A stretch of 64,000 nt of DNA from Sva-07 sp963728355 (GTDB lineage Bacteria > Actinomycetota > Acidimicrobiia > Acidimicrobiales > Ilumatobacteraceae), in NCBI GenBank assembly GCA_963728355.1, contig CAVSJQ010000014.1, positions 372,001-436,000 of the forward strand. Reading direction: 5' to 3'. Position 1 is the first letter of the stretch. Every line of letters begins with the position of its first letter. Positions 50,773 to 59,809 of this stretch are shown in pieces. The position numbers were made by a program, and so were the translations under genes. Below the pieces are notes generated by a model. It had not been told where the DNA came from and did no database searches. It saw only the letters and a program-made list of their open reading frames with translations.

Positions 50773-51833
50773 TGCCCGTCCGCCAGGAGGCGTGCGCGTT
50801 CGTCGGCCTGGAGTGCGTCGATCACCACTTTGAGGTCGCCGCCCAGGATCGCCGCCAGGCGGTACACGGTGAACCCGATGCGGTGATCCGTCACCCGGTT
50901 CTCCTTGAAGTTGTACGTGCGCACCTTCTCGCTGCGCCCGCCCCCACCGACCTGCGAGCGACGTTCGGCGGACAGCGAGTCGTTGCGTTCGCGCTCCGCG
51001 AGCTCGAACAGCCGGGCGCGCAGCACCACCATCGCCCGGGCCTTGTTCTGCAGCTGCGACCGTTCGTCCTGCATGGAGACGACCACCCCGGTCGGCCGAT
51101 GCGTGATACGGACGGCGGAGTCGGTGGTGTTGACGCTCTGGCCACCCGGTCCGCTCGCCCGGTACACGTCGATGTCGAGGTCCTTGTCATCGATCTGCAC
51201 GTCGATCTCGTCGACCTCGGGCAGCACGGTCACCGTGGCCGACGAGGTGTGGATGCGGCCCTGACTCTCCGTCGCCGGCACCCGCTGCACCCGGTGTGGC
51301 CCACCTTCGAACTTCAAGTTGCGCCACGCCGTCGCGCCGCGCACCTCGAACGTCACGTCGTTGAATCCGCCCATCTCGCTCGGCGACGACGAGAGCGTCT
51401 CGACCTTCCACCGCTGCGAGGCGGCATAGGCGAGGTACATCTCGTACAGATCACGGGCGAACAGGTTCGCCTCCTCGCCGCCCTCGGCACCGCGGATCTC
51501 CATGATCACGTTCTTGCCGTCGTGCGGATCGCTCGGCAGCATCAGCTCACGCAGTTCATGCTCGATCGCCTCGGACTCGGTCGTGGCGGCGTCGATCTCC
51601 GCCACGAGCATGTCTCGCTCGGCCCCCGACGCCCCGACGAGCATCTCGCGAGCGGCATCGGCATCGGCGCGCCGGGCCTGTTGGCGCCGGTAGGCCTCGA
51701 CCACCGGCCCCAGTTCGGTGTACCGCTGCGAGAGCCGACGGAGCTGGCCCGAGTCGGCGAGCACCTCGGGGTCGGACAGTTGCCGCTCGAGCGTCTCGTA
51801 CTCGTCGACGACGTGGCGGAGGCGTTCGAGCAT
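50769..51833 (-). CDS. prfA: Peptide chain release factor 1
   Basis: RF1 ends translation at UAA and UAG. The 354-residue protein has the PAT tripeptide (RVPATESQGR) that defines RF1 and the catalytic GGQ in ASGPGGQSVN. ATG 51833 has TAGCCT nine bases upstream. Confidence 0.97.
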   Translation of the reverse strand: MLERLRHVVDEYETLERQLSDPEVLADSGQLRRLSQRYTELGPVVEAYRRQQARRADADAAREMLVGASGAERDMLVAEIDAATTESEAIEHELRELMLPSDPHDGKNVIMEIRGAEGGEEANLFARDLYEMYLAYAASQRWKVETLSSSPSEMGGFNDVTFEVRGATAWRNLKFEGGPHRVQRVPATESQGRIHTSSATVTVLPEVDEIDVQIDDKDLDIDVYRASGPGGQSVNTTDSAVRITHRPTGVVVSMQDERSQLQNKARAMVVLRARLFELAERERNDSLSAERRSQVGGGGRSEKVRTYNFKENRVTDHRIGFTVYRLAAILGGDLKVVIDALQADERARLLADGQ

Positions 51834-51888
51834 GGCGACTCGAGGCTACTGGCCGACGCGATCGGAGCCTGCCGCCCGACTCCGCGAG

Positions 51889-52959
51889 TCAGACGGTGCG
51901 GACGTCGGGTGGCGACGCCAGCAGGGCCAGCAGCTCGCGGGTGATCGGCACGGCGTCGCGGGAGCGCAGCGCGACGATCACCGGGGTGTCCGCCATCTCC
52001 TGGACGTCGGCGACGAATCCGGCGAGGTCGACGTCGACACCGACCGAACAGACCACCATCGCCTCGTGCCCGTCGACGCCGACGGCACGAGCGACGCACG
52101 GGATCGGGTCCTTGAGATTCGCCCGCGGCTGCGGCGGTTCGGCGGGCGACACCGTGGCCATGCCGACGAGGGCCGGATCCTGTTCGAGCCGCCAACGCAG
52201 GTAGCGCTCCTGGCCCAGACGGTTCAGCGGGTGCTGCGGGGCGTCCGAGGACCGGTGGGCGAGCACGGCGTCGACGACGGCGGCGAGCGCCTCGACCGTC
52301 GGGATGTCGCCGTGCAGGAGGCGGAACGCCTCCCGGTCGTTGGCGCCGACACCGACCTCGAGCAGGACGCCGTCGTGCGCGGGCACCGGCGGTGGCGGCG
52401 CGATGTCGATGTCGCCGAGTTCGGCGAAATGTCCGACGGTCGGCTGATCGACCACGCGACACACCTCGAGTCCGCGTACCTCGCCGACGACGACGCCGTG
52501 CTCCACCGTGGCGGTCGCCCCGGCGGACTCGATCACGGAGACGAGGTCGAGGTGCTCGGGCACCGGAGCGGGCGACTCGGCGAGCGGTTCGGGAATCACG
52601 GGCAGCAGCATGCGGTCCTGCGGGTACCAGACGGTGATCGGGAACCCGAACCGTCGCGCCCGACGGGCGAGCAGTCCGGTGTCGTGCTCGGCGACGATGT
52701 GCAACGAGGTCGCATCGTGGCGGACCGTCCACGCCAGGGCAGCACCCAGCGATCGCGCGGCCGGCCCCTCGACGAGGACCCATGCCGCATCGTCGTCGGT
52801 CATCGCAGCACCGCGCGGGAACCCCTCCGGCTCGGACGACACCGGGCGGCCGAGATGGTCGGCGACCAGGGCCCGCAGCTTGATCCCGAGCAGTCTGCTG
52901 CGCCGGTCGTCGTTCGTCGATCCGGTCGGCTCGGGCCGACCATCGGGGAGCTCGCTCAT
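51889..52959 (-). CDS. Unknown conserved-type protein
   Basis: This 356-residue protein was not recognised. It has no membrane segment or signal peptide. A region around 60-115 (WVLVEGPAARSLGAALAW, LHIVAEHDTGLLARRARRFG) looks like an alpha/beta fold, and the C-terminal third (about 265-350) has another strand pattern. Codon use is like its neighbours. ATG 52959 has TAGGTT seven bases upstream, which supports expression. Confidence 0.65.
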   Translation of the reverse strand: MSELPDGRPEPTGSTNDDRRSRLLGIKLRALVADHLGRPVSSEPEGFPRGAAMTDDDAAWVLVEGPAARSLGAALAWTVRHDATSLHIVAEHDTGLLARRARRFGFPITVWYPQDRMLLPVIPEPLAESPAPVPEHLDLVSVIESAGATATVEHGVVVGEVRGLEVCRVVDQPTVGHFAELGDIDIAPPPPVPAHDGVLLEVGVGANDREAFRLLHGDIPTVEALAAVVDAVLAHRSSDAPQHPLNRLGQERYLRWRLEQDPALVGMATVSPAEPPQPRANLKDPIPCVARAVGVDGHEAMVVCSVGVDVDLAGFVADVQEMADTPVIVALRSRDAVPITRELLALLASPPDVRTV

Positions 52960-53043
52960 CGACGCGAACCTACCGGCGGCACGTGTCCGAGGCCCATGAC
53001 GCCATCACGGTGGCTGCCCACCGAGCCCGGGGCGGCGAGCGCG

Positions 53044-55536
53044 TCAGATGAAGTAGCCGGTCACGTCGGCGATCAGATCGACACCGCCGGCGTGGTTGAA
53101 GAGCCGTACGGATCCGCCTGCCCCCACCTTGGCGACGACCAGATTGGCGATCGTGCCACCCTTGGTGACGTTGAGACTCGAAGCGTCGGGGCGTTCGACG
53201 CCGCTCGGGTATGCGGTCACGAACGTCTCTTCGGTCGCACCTGTCGCCGTGACGTTGAGGACGACGGCCTTCGCAGCCGGGTCGACCCCACCGACCCCGA
53301 CGACGGCCACGTCGATCTCACCGGCCGCACCGACGGGCCCCTTGCGAGCGCCGATCCCATGGCGCGTGTCGAGCAGGCGTGATGGGGCGACGGGCACCAC
53401 GTTCGCGCCGCCAGACGAGAAGCACCCGACCACGTCGGCGATCACGTCGACGTCGCCGTCGCTGGCGACGAGGCTGACTGCTCCGCCGACACCGAGCTTG
53501 CACAACACGAGGTTCGGGACGTTGCGGCCGGGTTCGTAGTTGAGATTCGAGATGTCGGGAAGTGCGGTGCCCGTTGGCCACACCGAGAGATATCCGGGCA
53601 CCGACGGTCGCAGGGCGGCGACGTTCAACACGACGGCATCGACGCCGTCGCGAGGCACTCCGCCCGCCCCACCCACGAGCAGATCGATTGGTTGACCGCC
53701 GCGCAGGCGCGCCCGCGGGGCTCCCCGACCGATTCGGGTGTCGAGGAGCCGGTGGGGTACCAGCGGCAGGAGGCCTGCGCCTGGCCCGGCTCGGACGTAG
53801 CCCATGACATCCACGATGCAATCGGTCGTGCCGGAGGCGTTGAACACACCGATGCGCCCGTCGGGGCCGACGCCGACGATGGCCATGTTGGGAACCGCTC
53901 GACCCGGCCACGGGTTGAGGCTGGAAGATCCGGTCGAGGCGACGTGGGACGGGAACACGCTGAAGAAGCCCGGCTCGGTGGGGTTGACGGACGTCACGTT
54001 GACCGCAACCGCCACCACGCCGTTCGCCGGCACCCCGCCGACTCCAGCCACCTGCACGGCGAGCGTCTCGCCCGGTCCGATCGGACGCCGCTCGCTGCCG
54101 ACACCGTGGCGCGTGTCGCAGATGCGCCGCGGCTCGAGGGCCACCAGTCGCCCGCCCGAGGCGCCGTTCGTCGGGCCCGTCACGACCTGGCCCGGCTTCG
54201 ACGGCGCCGGTGCCGCGACGGGAACCGGCACACCGGGCGAGCGGGCGAACAATTTCAGATCCTCGATCGTTCGGCCACCGAGGACTTCGGACGCTCCACC
54301 CCCGAGCCAGCCGTCGATCATGCTGCCGTAGTAGTCGCGGAAGTCGACGTGGAACGGCATCCGGTCCCACCGTTGCAACCCGCCGAGCGACGGCCGTTGC
54401 CCGTAGCGGCCTCCGCGGACGTTGGCGCCGAGGACGAAGTGCGGCGCCGACGTGCCGTGGTCCGTGCCGGCTCCGTCGTTGCTCCAGCTCGTCCGGCCGA
54501 ACTCGGAGAACGTCATGATCGTCACCCGGGTCGACCAGGTCGGCGACAACACCTGGAAGAACCTCGACACCGCAGCGTTCAGTTCGCGCATCCGCGCCCC
54601 GTGCTGGTTCGGCTGGCCGGCATGGCTGTCGAAGTCGCCCCACCCTGCGCTGAGCACCCGGAAGCCCAGGTTGGCATTGACGAGGCGAGCCATCACCTCC
54701 ATCTCGGCCACCAGTGGAACGTCGGAGAGTTCGTCCGGGAGGATGGGAGCGAGCGTTCCTGCCAGGTCGAGCTGGTCGATCATCGCCTGGCCCACGCGCC
54801 CTTGCCACGTCGACGGATTGCCCGCCGCCAGGCGGCGCACGCCGTCGTAGAGCTTGCGGTCTGCCGGCGAGGCGGACCCGCCGAACGCCGGGCGGCCGGC
54901 CGGGACCGCTGTCCCACGTTGCGCCTCGCCGATCAGGTGCAGGGGGACGGATTGGCCGATCTGGGCGGCGGCGTACAGGTTCTTGCCGCCGCCGATGTAG
55001 CGATCGAGCCACCGTCCGACCCACCCCGACGTCGGGATTCCGGTCGGCCGACCCGCCATCCACTTCGCCATCGAGTTGAAGTGGCTCAGATCAGGATCGG
55101 GATAGCCGACGCCTTCGACGATGGCCAGTTGCCCGGCGTCCCAGAACTGTTTGAAGACGGCGAGTTCCGGGTGCAAGCCGGTCGAGGCGTCGATCGGCAG
55201 CGTGCTCTCCGGTCGAATGGCCAGACCGCGATGCTGGCCGTAATAGAGCTGGTCGTTGATCGGTACGACGGTGTTGAGACCGTCGTTGCCGCCGAACATG
55301 CCGATGATGATGAGCACGCCGTCGTTGGGCCCCGCCGGCCCGGCGGCCCACACCGACGGGTCGAGGCCGGGCAGCGACAGGTCGAGCAACGAACTCGTCG
55401 GCCCCACCAGTGCACCGGCGCCGACGCCGAGGCCGACGAGTTGGAGGAACCGCCGGCGGTCGATGACGTGCGGGTCGGTCTCGAGCACGCGGAGATGGGC
55501 GAGGGCGTCGGCGGTGGAGATGTCCGGATCGAGCAT
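53044..55536 (-). CDS. Exported DUF1501 protein with three C-terminal beta repeats
   Basis: This 830-residue protein begins with a twin-arginine signal (RRRFLQLVGLGVGAG, residues 27-41), followed by a DUF1501 domain (about 70-440) with GMFGGNDGLNTVVP, GWGDFDSHAGQ and FSEFGRTS, which is related to the alkaline phosphatase/sulfatase fold. Residues about 465-830 are three copies of a 125-residue unit starting RICDTR or RLLDTR and ending DVMGYV, DVVGCF or DVTGYF. It is exported and perhaps surface-bound. It starts three bases after the DUF1800 gene. Confidence 0.85.
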   Translation of the reverse strand: MLDPDISTADALAHLRVLETDPHVIDRRRFLQLVGLGVGAGALVGPTSSLLDLSLPGLDPSVWAAGPAGPNDGVLIIIGMFGGNDGLNTVVPINDQLYYGQHRGLAIRPESTLPIDASTGLHPELAVFKQFWDAGQLAIVEGVGYPDPDLSHFNSMAKWMAGRPTGIPTSGWVGRWLDRYIGGGKNLYAAAQIGQSVPLHLIGEAQRGTAVPAGRPAFGGSASPADRKLYDGVRRLAAGNPSTWQGRVGQAMIDQLDLAGTLAPILPDELSDVPLVAEMEVMARLVNANLGFRVLSAGWGDFDSHAGQPNQHGARMRELNAAVSRFFQVLSPTWSTRVTIMTFSEFGRTSWSNDGAGTDHGTSAPHFVLGANVRGGRYGQRPSLGGLQRWDRMPFHVDFRDYYGSMIDGWLGGGASEVLGGRTIEDLKLFARSPGVPVPVAAPAPSKPGQVVTGPTNGASGGRLVALEPRRICDTRHGVGSERRPIGPGETLAVQVAGVGGVPANGVVAVAVNVTSVNPTEPGFFSVFPSHVASTGSSSLNPWPGRAVPNMAIVGVGPDGRIGVFNASGTTDCIVDVMGYVRAGPGAGLLPLVPHRLLDTRIGRGAPRARLRGGQPIDLLVGGAGGVPRDGVDAVVLNVAALRPSVPGYLSVWPTGTALPDISNLNYEPGRNVPNLVLCKLGVGGAVSLVASDGDVDVIADVVGCFSSGGANVVPVAPSRLLDTRHGIGARKGPVGAAGEIDVAVVGVGGVDPAAKAVVLNVTATGATEETFVTAYPSGVERPDASSLNVTKGGTIANLVVAKVGAGGSVRLFNHAGGVDLIADVTGYFI

Positions 55537-55539
55537 CGG

Positions 55540-56979
55540 TCAGGCCATCTGCATTTCTGGAGCGAGCATGATCAACAGCAGGGCGTTGTTGCGCTCCCAC
55601 ACGGTCGCGCTGTCCCCGTAGCGGACGATCTCAGACTTTGCGCCCGGCGACAGCTGCAGCTTCATCAGTTCGAGGAGGCGGGTCACGAGCGCTTCGTTCG
55701 ACAGCACGGGCGCCTGTTCGGGCCACGGGGTACGCGCCGTGATCTCGGACCGCATGATCGAACCCCCCGCGAGTGTGATCGGGCCGTCGCCCGTCTGCCA
55801 GTAGTTCCGTTGGGCGCGCCACGCCATCTGCTGTGCGGTTCGGGCCCGCCCCTCCAGCGCACTCGCATTGACCCAGTAGCCGTTGGGCCGCCAGCCACTG
55901 ACGTTGGGGGGAAACAACAGTCGTTGGCCCATCGATTCCATCAGCCAAGTCACGCTTGCGTCGCGCGACCGTTGGCCCGTCGCCACCAGCAGCGCGACGA
56001 CGAACTCGACCGGCGTGCGCACCAGCCCGCGTTTGACGCCGTCGGTGTAGAAATCCGGGTGCGTGAGCATCGCCGTCACCCACGGCCGGACGTCGAAGTC
56101 GTGGTCGAGCAGCGCGTTGCGCATCGCAGTCGCAACGCCGGCGGGCGGCGGGGTATCGGTGGCGAACGACGTCCAGAGTTTTCGGGAGAGGAACTCCGCC
56201 GCAACCTCCCGCGTCCGGCGACCCCGGTTGGCGACGTTGCCGGCGCCGGCGGGGACGATGCCCTCGCCGAGGATCGTCCTGATGGTCTCGGGGCCGTGGC
56301 CGGGCCCCGCCGCCGTCGACCCGTCGGTGTTGATCTGCACGCCGAGGAAGCTCTTCGGGCTGTGGTCGTGCCACGACGAACGCCACCGATAGGCATTGAC
56401 GTCGTCGTCCCACTGGTCGCTGTGGCCGGTCCAGGCGAGCGTCGAGGCTTCGACGTCGGCCTCGGTGTAGTTGCCGACACCGAGCAGGAACAGCTCCATC
56501 AGCTCACGGGCGAAGTTCTGGTTGGGCGACGACTTCTTGTTCTGGTTGTTGTCGAGGTAGCGGATCATCGCCACCTGCGTCGACATCGCGAGCGCGAGGT
56601 TCCGCACGTTGCCGAGTCCGTCTCGTCGCCACAGGTCGATCTGTTCGCGCATCCACCGTGACGAGCCCACCTTGCTGAACTCGCTGCAGAAGTGCCCGTG
56701 CCAGAAGAACGCCATCCGCTCCTGGAACGGACGCACCGAATCGCGAGCCATCTGGTCGAGCCAGAAGTGCGTCAGATCCTGGCCACGTTCCCAGTCGCGG
56801 TTCGCGGGCGCAGTGAACTGCACCGACGGCGGATCGGTCGCCACGTCCAAGATGTCAGCGACCGCTGCCTCGAGAGAACCCGCAGCGCTCAGTTCGTCGA
56901 CGCGATGGTCGCGATCGACGAACTCGGTCCGCCGAAGCAGGTGTCGCAGGTTCGAGTCGGTGAGAGGTGGCGGCGGCAT
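55540..56979 (-). CDS. DUF1800 family protein
   Basis: This 479-residue protein belongs to DUF1800: LRRTEFVDR near the start, ERMAFFWHGHFCSEFSKV, NQNFARELMELFLLGVGNYTEADV and the C-terminal PPNVSGWRPNGYWVN. DUF1800 and DUF1501 genes occur side by side in many bacteria and probably act together outside the cell; the reaction is unknown. No clear signal peptide is seen, so export may depend on its partner. Its ATG follows a G-rich stretch. Confidence 0.85.
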   Translation of the reverse strand: MPPPPLTDSNLRHLLRRTEFVDRDHRVDELSAAGSLEAAVADILDVATDPPSVQFTAPANRDWERGQDLTHFWLDQMARDSVRPFQERMAFFWHGHFCSEFSKVGSSRWMREQIDLWRRDGLGNVRNLALAMSTQVAMIRYLDNNQNKKSSPNQNFARELMELFLLGVGNYTEADVEASTLAWTGHSDQWDDDVNAYRWRSSWHDHSPKSFLGVQINTDGSTAAGPGHGPETIRTILGEGIVPAGAGNVANRGRRTREVAAEFLSRKLWTSFATDTPPPAGVATAMRNALLDHDFDVRPWVTAMLTHPDFYTDGVKRGLVRTPVEFVVALLVATGQRSRDASVTWLMESMGQRLLFPPNVSGWRPNGYWVNASALEGRARTAQQMAWRAQRNYWQTGDGPITLAGGSIMRSEITARTPWPEQAPVLSNEALVTRLLELMKLQLSPGAKSEIVRYGDSATVWERNNALLLIMLAPEMQMA

Positions 56980-57080
56980 GACTTGGATTCCCCCCGGTTC
57001 ATCGGCGCACCGCGTCGCTGACTTGAGCAGATTCCTCGCGACATGCCGGCCACGGACTTCGGACTCGTGCCGAGAATGAG

Positions 57081-57106
57081 GAACGCCGCCCCGGAGGGCG
57101 GCGTTC
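57081..57106 (-). terminator. Hairpin after rpmE
   Basis: A perfect 11-bp stem (GAACGCCGCCC / GGGCGGCGTTC) with loop CGGA lies 55 bp after the rpmE stop. Only a weak T-rich stretch follows, so it may need Rho or act as a processing end. It lies between rpmE and the DUF1800 gene. Confidence 0.65.
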
Positions 57107-57160
57107 GGTCATCGGATGGGGGCGCTCGGCGCGCCTCGATCGTCGAAATCAGTTACGAGG

Positions 57161-57394
57161 TCAGTCCTCGGTGGGGGTCGCCGGTGCGTTCTTGCGCTGG
57201 CCGTAGCGCTTGTTGAAGCGCTCGACGCGTCCACCCGAGTCGACGAGCTTCTGCTTGCCGGTGAAGAACGGGTGGCACTCGTTGCAGAGCTCGACGGTGA
57301 GGTCGCCCTCACGGGTCGACTTGGTCACGAACGTGTTGCCGCACGAGCAGCGCACCGTCGTGTCGGAGTAGCTGGGATGGATGTCGGTCTTCAT
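57161..57394 (-). CDS. rpmE: 50S ribosomal protein L31 (zinc form)
   Basis: The 77-residue L31 starts KTDIHPSY and keeps the zinc cysteines (CSCGN and CNECHPF), the C+ form. ATG 57394 has AGGAGA six bases upstream; a TAGCCT box at 57469-57464 gives a leader of about 60 nt with a GC-rich hairpin. It sits between rho and prfA as in many actinobacteria. Confidence 0.96.
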   Translation of the reverse strand: MKTDIHPSYSDTTVRCSCGNTFVTKSTREGDLTVELCNECHPFFTGKQKLVDSGGRVERFNKRYGQRKNAPATPTED

Positions 57395-57495
57395 GATGGA
57401 TCTCCTGTGAGTGGCTGAGCGGGTGGGCCCTGTGCCCCCGGTCGTCACCCAGATCGGCGTCCCAGGCTATCGACCCCACCACCCGGAACCACTCC

Positions 57496-57530
57496 CACCG
57501 GTGACGCGGTGCCTGGCACCGCGTCGGTGG
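57496..57530. repeat. GGTGCCtGGCACC palindrome at the rho 3' end
   Basis: This near-perfect 35-bp palindrome ends directly against the rho stop codon. It belongs to the same core family as those after atpC and rpiB, but its outer arms differ (CCACC...GGTGG). Confidence 0.8.
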
Positions 57531-59507
57531 TCAGCCCGGTTGTTTGGCGATCTCGGCGAGGAACTCGTCGTTGGTGCGGAACGTCTTGAGTCGGTCGATC
57601 AGCAACTCGAGACCAGCGGCAGCGCTGCCGTCCTGGGCGAGACCCGAGAGCACACGGCGGAGCTTCCAGACCTGCTGCAGCTGCTTGCGGTCGAACAGCA
57701 ATTCCTCGTGTCGCGTGGAGGACGCATCCACGTCGATCGCCGGGTAGATACGGCGCTCGGCGACCTTGCGGTCGAGGCGGAGCTCCATGTTGCCCGTCCC
57801 CTTGAACTCCTCGAAGATCGCGTCGTCCATGCGGCTGTTGGTGTCGACCAACGCCGTGGCCAGGATCGTGAGCGAGCCGCCCTCCTCGCAGTTGCGCGCC
57901 GACCCGAAGAACTTCTTCGGCGGATACAGCGCACCGGCGTCGATACCGCCCGAGAGGATCTTGCCGCTCGCCGGTGCCGCCAGGTTGTAGGCCCGGCTGA
58001 GTCGGGTGATGCCGTCGAGGATGATCACGACGTCCTTGCCGGCTTCGACCATGCGGCGAGCCTTGGCGATCGTCATCTCGGCGACGTGGGTGTGCTCATC
58101 GCTCGGCCGGTCGAACGTCGACGAGATGACCTCGCCCTTGACGCTGCGGCGCATGTCGGTGACCTCTTCGGGCCGTTCGTCGATCAGGAGCACGAGGAGC
58201 TCCACCTCGGGGTTGTTGAGCTCGATCGACTTGGCGATCGTCTTCATCACCGTGGTCTTGCCGGCCTTGGGCGGCGACACGATGATGCCGCGCTGACCCT
58301 TGCCGATCGGTGCGACGAGGTCGATGATGCGTGCCGTCATGTTGGCTGGATCGTTGGGATCCTCGAGGGTGAGACGCTGATCGGGGAACAGTGCGGTGAG
58401 ACTCTCGAAGTGCGGCCGCTTCTTCGCGGCGTCGGGGTCCCCACCGTTGATCGTGTAGATCTCGAGCAGCCCCGGGTTCTTCTCGTTGCGGCCGGCGGGA
58501 CGGACCTTGCCGGTGACGAGGTCGCCCTTGCGGAGCCCGTACTGACGGGCGAGCTTCAACGGGATGTACGCGTCCTGTTTGCTCGGCAGGTAGCCGTTGA
58601 CGCGCAGGAAGCCGTAGCCCTCGTCGCGAATGTCGAGGTACCCCTCGACGTCGACGGGCTCGGTGCTCTCGAAGCCGGAGTCCTGCTCGATGAGCTCGAC
58701 GTCCTCGCCCTGCGGGCCGTCCTGGCCGCCGCGGCCCTTGCGACGACGACGGCGACGCCGGTTGCCGTCGCCCGGCTCGTTGTTGCGGTTGTCGTTGCGC
58801 TGGCCGCCGCCCTGAGCGTTGCGGTTGCGATCGGATTGACCGCCCTGGTCGCCGCGACTCTGGTCGCCCGACTTCTGATCGCCGGACTTCTGATCGCCCG
58901 ACTTCTGATCGCCCGACTTCTGGTCACCCCGGTTCTGATCGCCGCGGTGCTGGTCGCCGGACTTCTGGTCACCGCGATGCTGATCGCCGGACTTCTGGTC
59001 GCCGCGGTTCTGGTCGCCGGACTTCTGGTCTCCCGACCGCTGGTCGTTGCGGTTGCGGTCGTTGCGCCCTGCACCGGTGCGGTTGGCGTCGGTGCGCTGC
59101 GACGACGTGGCGTCGGTGTCGGCGGATCCGCCGCTCTTGGTGAGCTCGATCTCCCAGTCGGCGAGTGGTTCACCGTCGGGTCCGAGCACGACCTCGCCGG
59201 TGTCCGACGAGGCGGCACCGGCCTTGGCCGCGCCATCCTCCGACGTTGAGCGGTCGCTGTCGGTCGAGCTCTTCGACGAGTCGCGAGCCGACCCGTCCTG
59301 CGCGCTCTGGCCGTTGCCGGAGGCGGTCGCGGCCGAAGGTGCCGCTTCCGGCGCGGCGCTGGGGCCGGTGGTGTCGAGGATCTTGTCGATGATGTCGGAC
59401 TTCTTCTGCCGGGCGGTCACCTTGACGCCGAGCGCCTTGGCCATCTCCAGCAGGGTGTCCTTGTCCTTCGATTCGAGCATTGACTGTTCGAGTGCGGCTG
59501 CGGCCAC
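57531..59507 (-). CDS. rho: Transcription termination factor Rho with repeat-rich insertion
   Basis: Rho is the hexameric RNA helicase that ends transcription. The 658-residue protein has an N-terminal SAP-like part (LLEMAKALGVKVTARQKK), a long insertion (about 55-270), the RNA-binding cold-shock part (GYGFLRVNGYLPSKQDAY), and the ATPase domain with SPPKAGKT and LLIDERPEEV. Residues about 156-221 are some thirteen copies of a five-residue unit (SGDQK, NRGDQ, HRGDQ), followed by an Arg-rich stretch. GTG 59507 has AGAGGA six bases upstream and is preferred to codons further upstream. Confidence 0.95.
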   Translation of the reverse strand: MAAAALEQSMLESKDKDTLLEMAKALGVKVTARQKKSDIIDKILDTTGPSAAPEAAPSAATASGNGQSAQDGSARDSSKSSTDSDRSTSEDGAAKAGAASSDTGEVVLGPDGEPLADWEIELTKSGGSADTDATSSQRTDANRTGAGRNDRNRNDQRSGDQKSGDQNRGDQKSGDQHRGDQKSGDQHRGDQNRGDQKSGDQKSGDQKSGDQKSGDQSRGDQGGQSDRNRNAQGGGQRNDNRNNEPGDGNRRRRRRRKGRGGQDGPQGEDVELIEQDSGFESTEPVDVEGYLDIRDEGYGFLRVNGYLPSKQDAYIPLKLARQYGLRKGDLVTGKVRPAGRNEKNPGLLEIYTINGGDPDAAKKRPHFESLTALFPDQRLTLEDPNDPANMTARIIDLVAPIGKGQRGIIVSPPKAGKTTVMKTIAKSIELNNPEVELLVLLIDERPEEVTDMRRSVKGEVISSTFDRPSDEHTHVAEMTIAKARRMVEAGKDVVIILDGITRLSRAYNLAAPASGKILSGGIDAGALYPPKKFFGSARNCEEGGSLTILATALVDTNSRMDDAIFEEFKGTGNMELRLDRKVAERRIYPAIDVDASSTRHEELLFDRKQLQQVWKLRRVLSGLAQDGSAAAGLELLIDRLKTFRTNDEFLAEIAKQPG

Positions 59508-59809
59508 GAGGATTCCTCTCTTCTCGTCCGCCGCTGATCGGCCGAACGAGTCGTCGAGCACCAGAGGAAGGGGGTGTGTGGAGACGCATCACGCGTCCGC
59601 AGACGGAAATCCCCTGGCAGAGTTCGCACACGACCGAGATCTCGGGGTGCGGCCCGGGTGTACCGGGCGATCGTCATGATACCACGGCACGATCGCACAA
59701 CCACGCACCCTGCGCCCACGGACCCGCAACCAACCCGAAAAATGACGAGATCGTCCCGCTCAGCGCGTCATCGTGCGCACATTTCGGACGCGGCGCGGCG
59801 GTCCGGTGC
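59508..59809 (-). promoter_or_regulatory. Rho leader and promoter region (302 bp)
   Basis: No gene is seen here. TATCAT at 59681-59676 with TGGTTG about 16 bp upstream is the best promoter and gives a leader of about 165 nt. The leader holds a 12-bp perfect palindrome CCGAGATCTCGG (59634-59645) and a short GTG-started frame (from 59631, beginning CELCQGISVC) that runs into rho out of frame. rho genes are often self-regulated through long leaders, so this is a candidate control region. Confidence 0.5.

Noticed and set aside
53692..56661. A 989-codon plus-strand open frame opposite the DUF1501/DUF1800 genes
   Set aside because: It is antisense to two clear family members, is extremely Arg/His/Gly-rich and has no recognisable domain; such frames are expected at this GC content.
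59170..59631. 153-codon minus-strand frame starting CELCQ in the rho leader
   Set aside because: Most of it overlaps rho in another frame and has no family features; only its first part could matter as a leader peptide.
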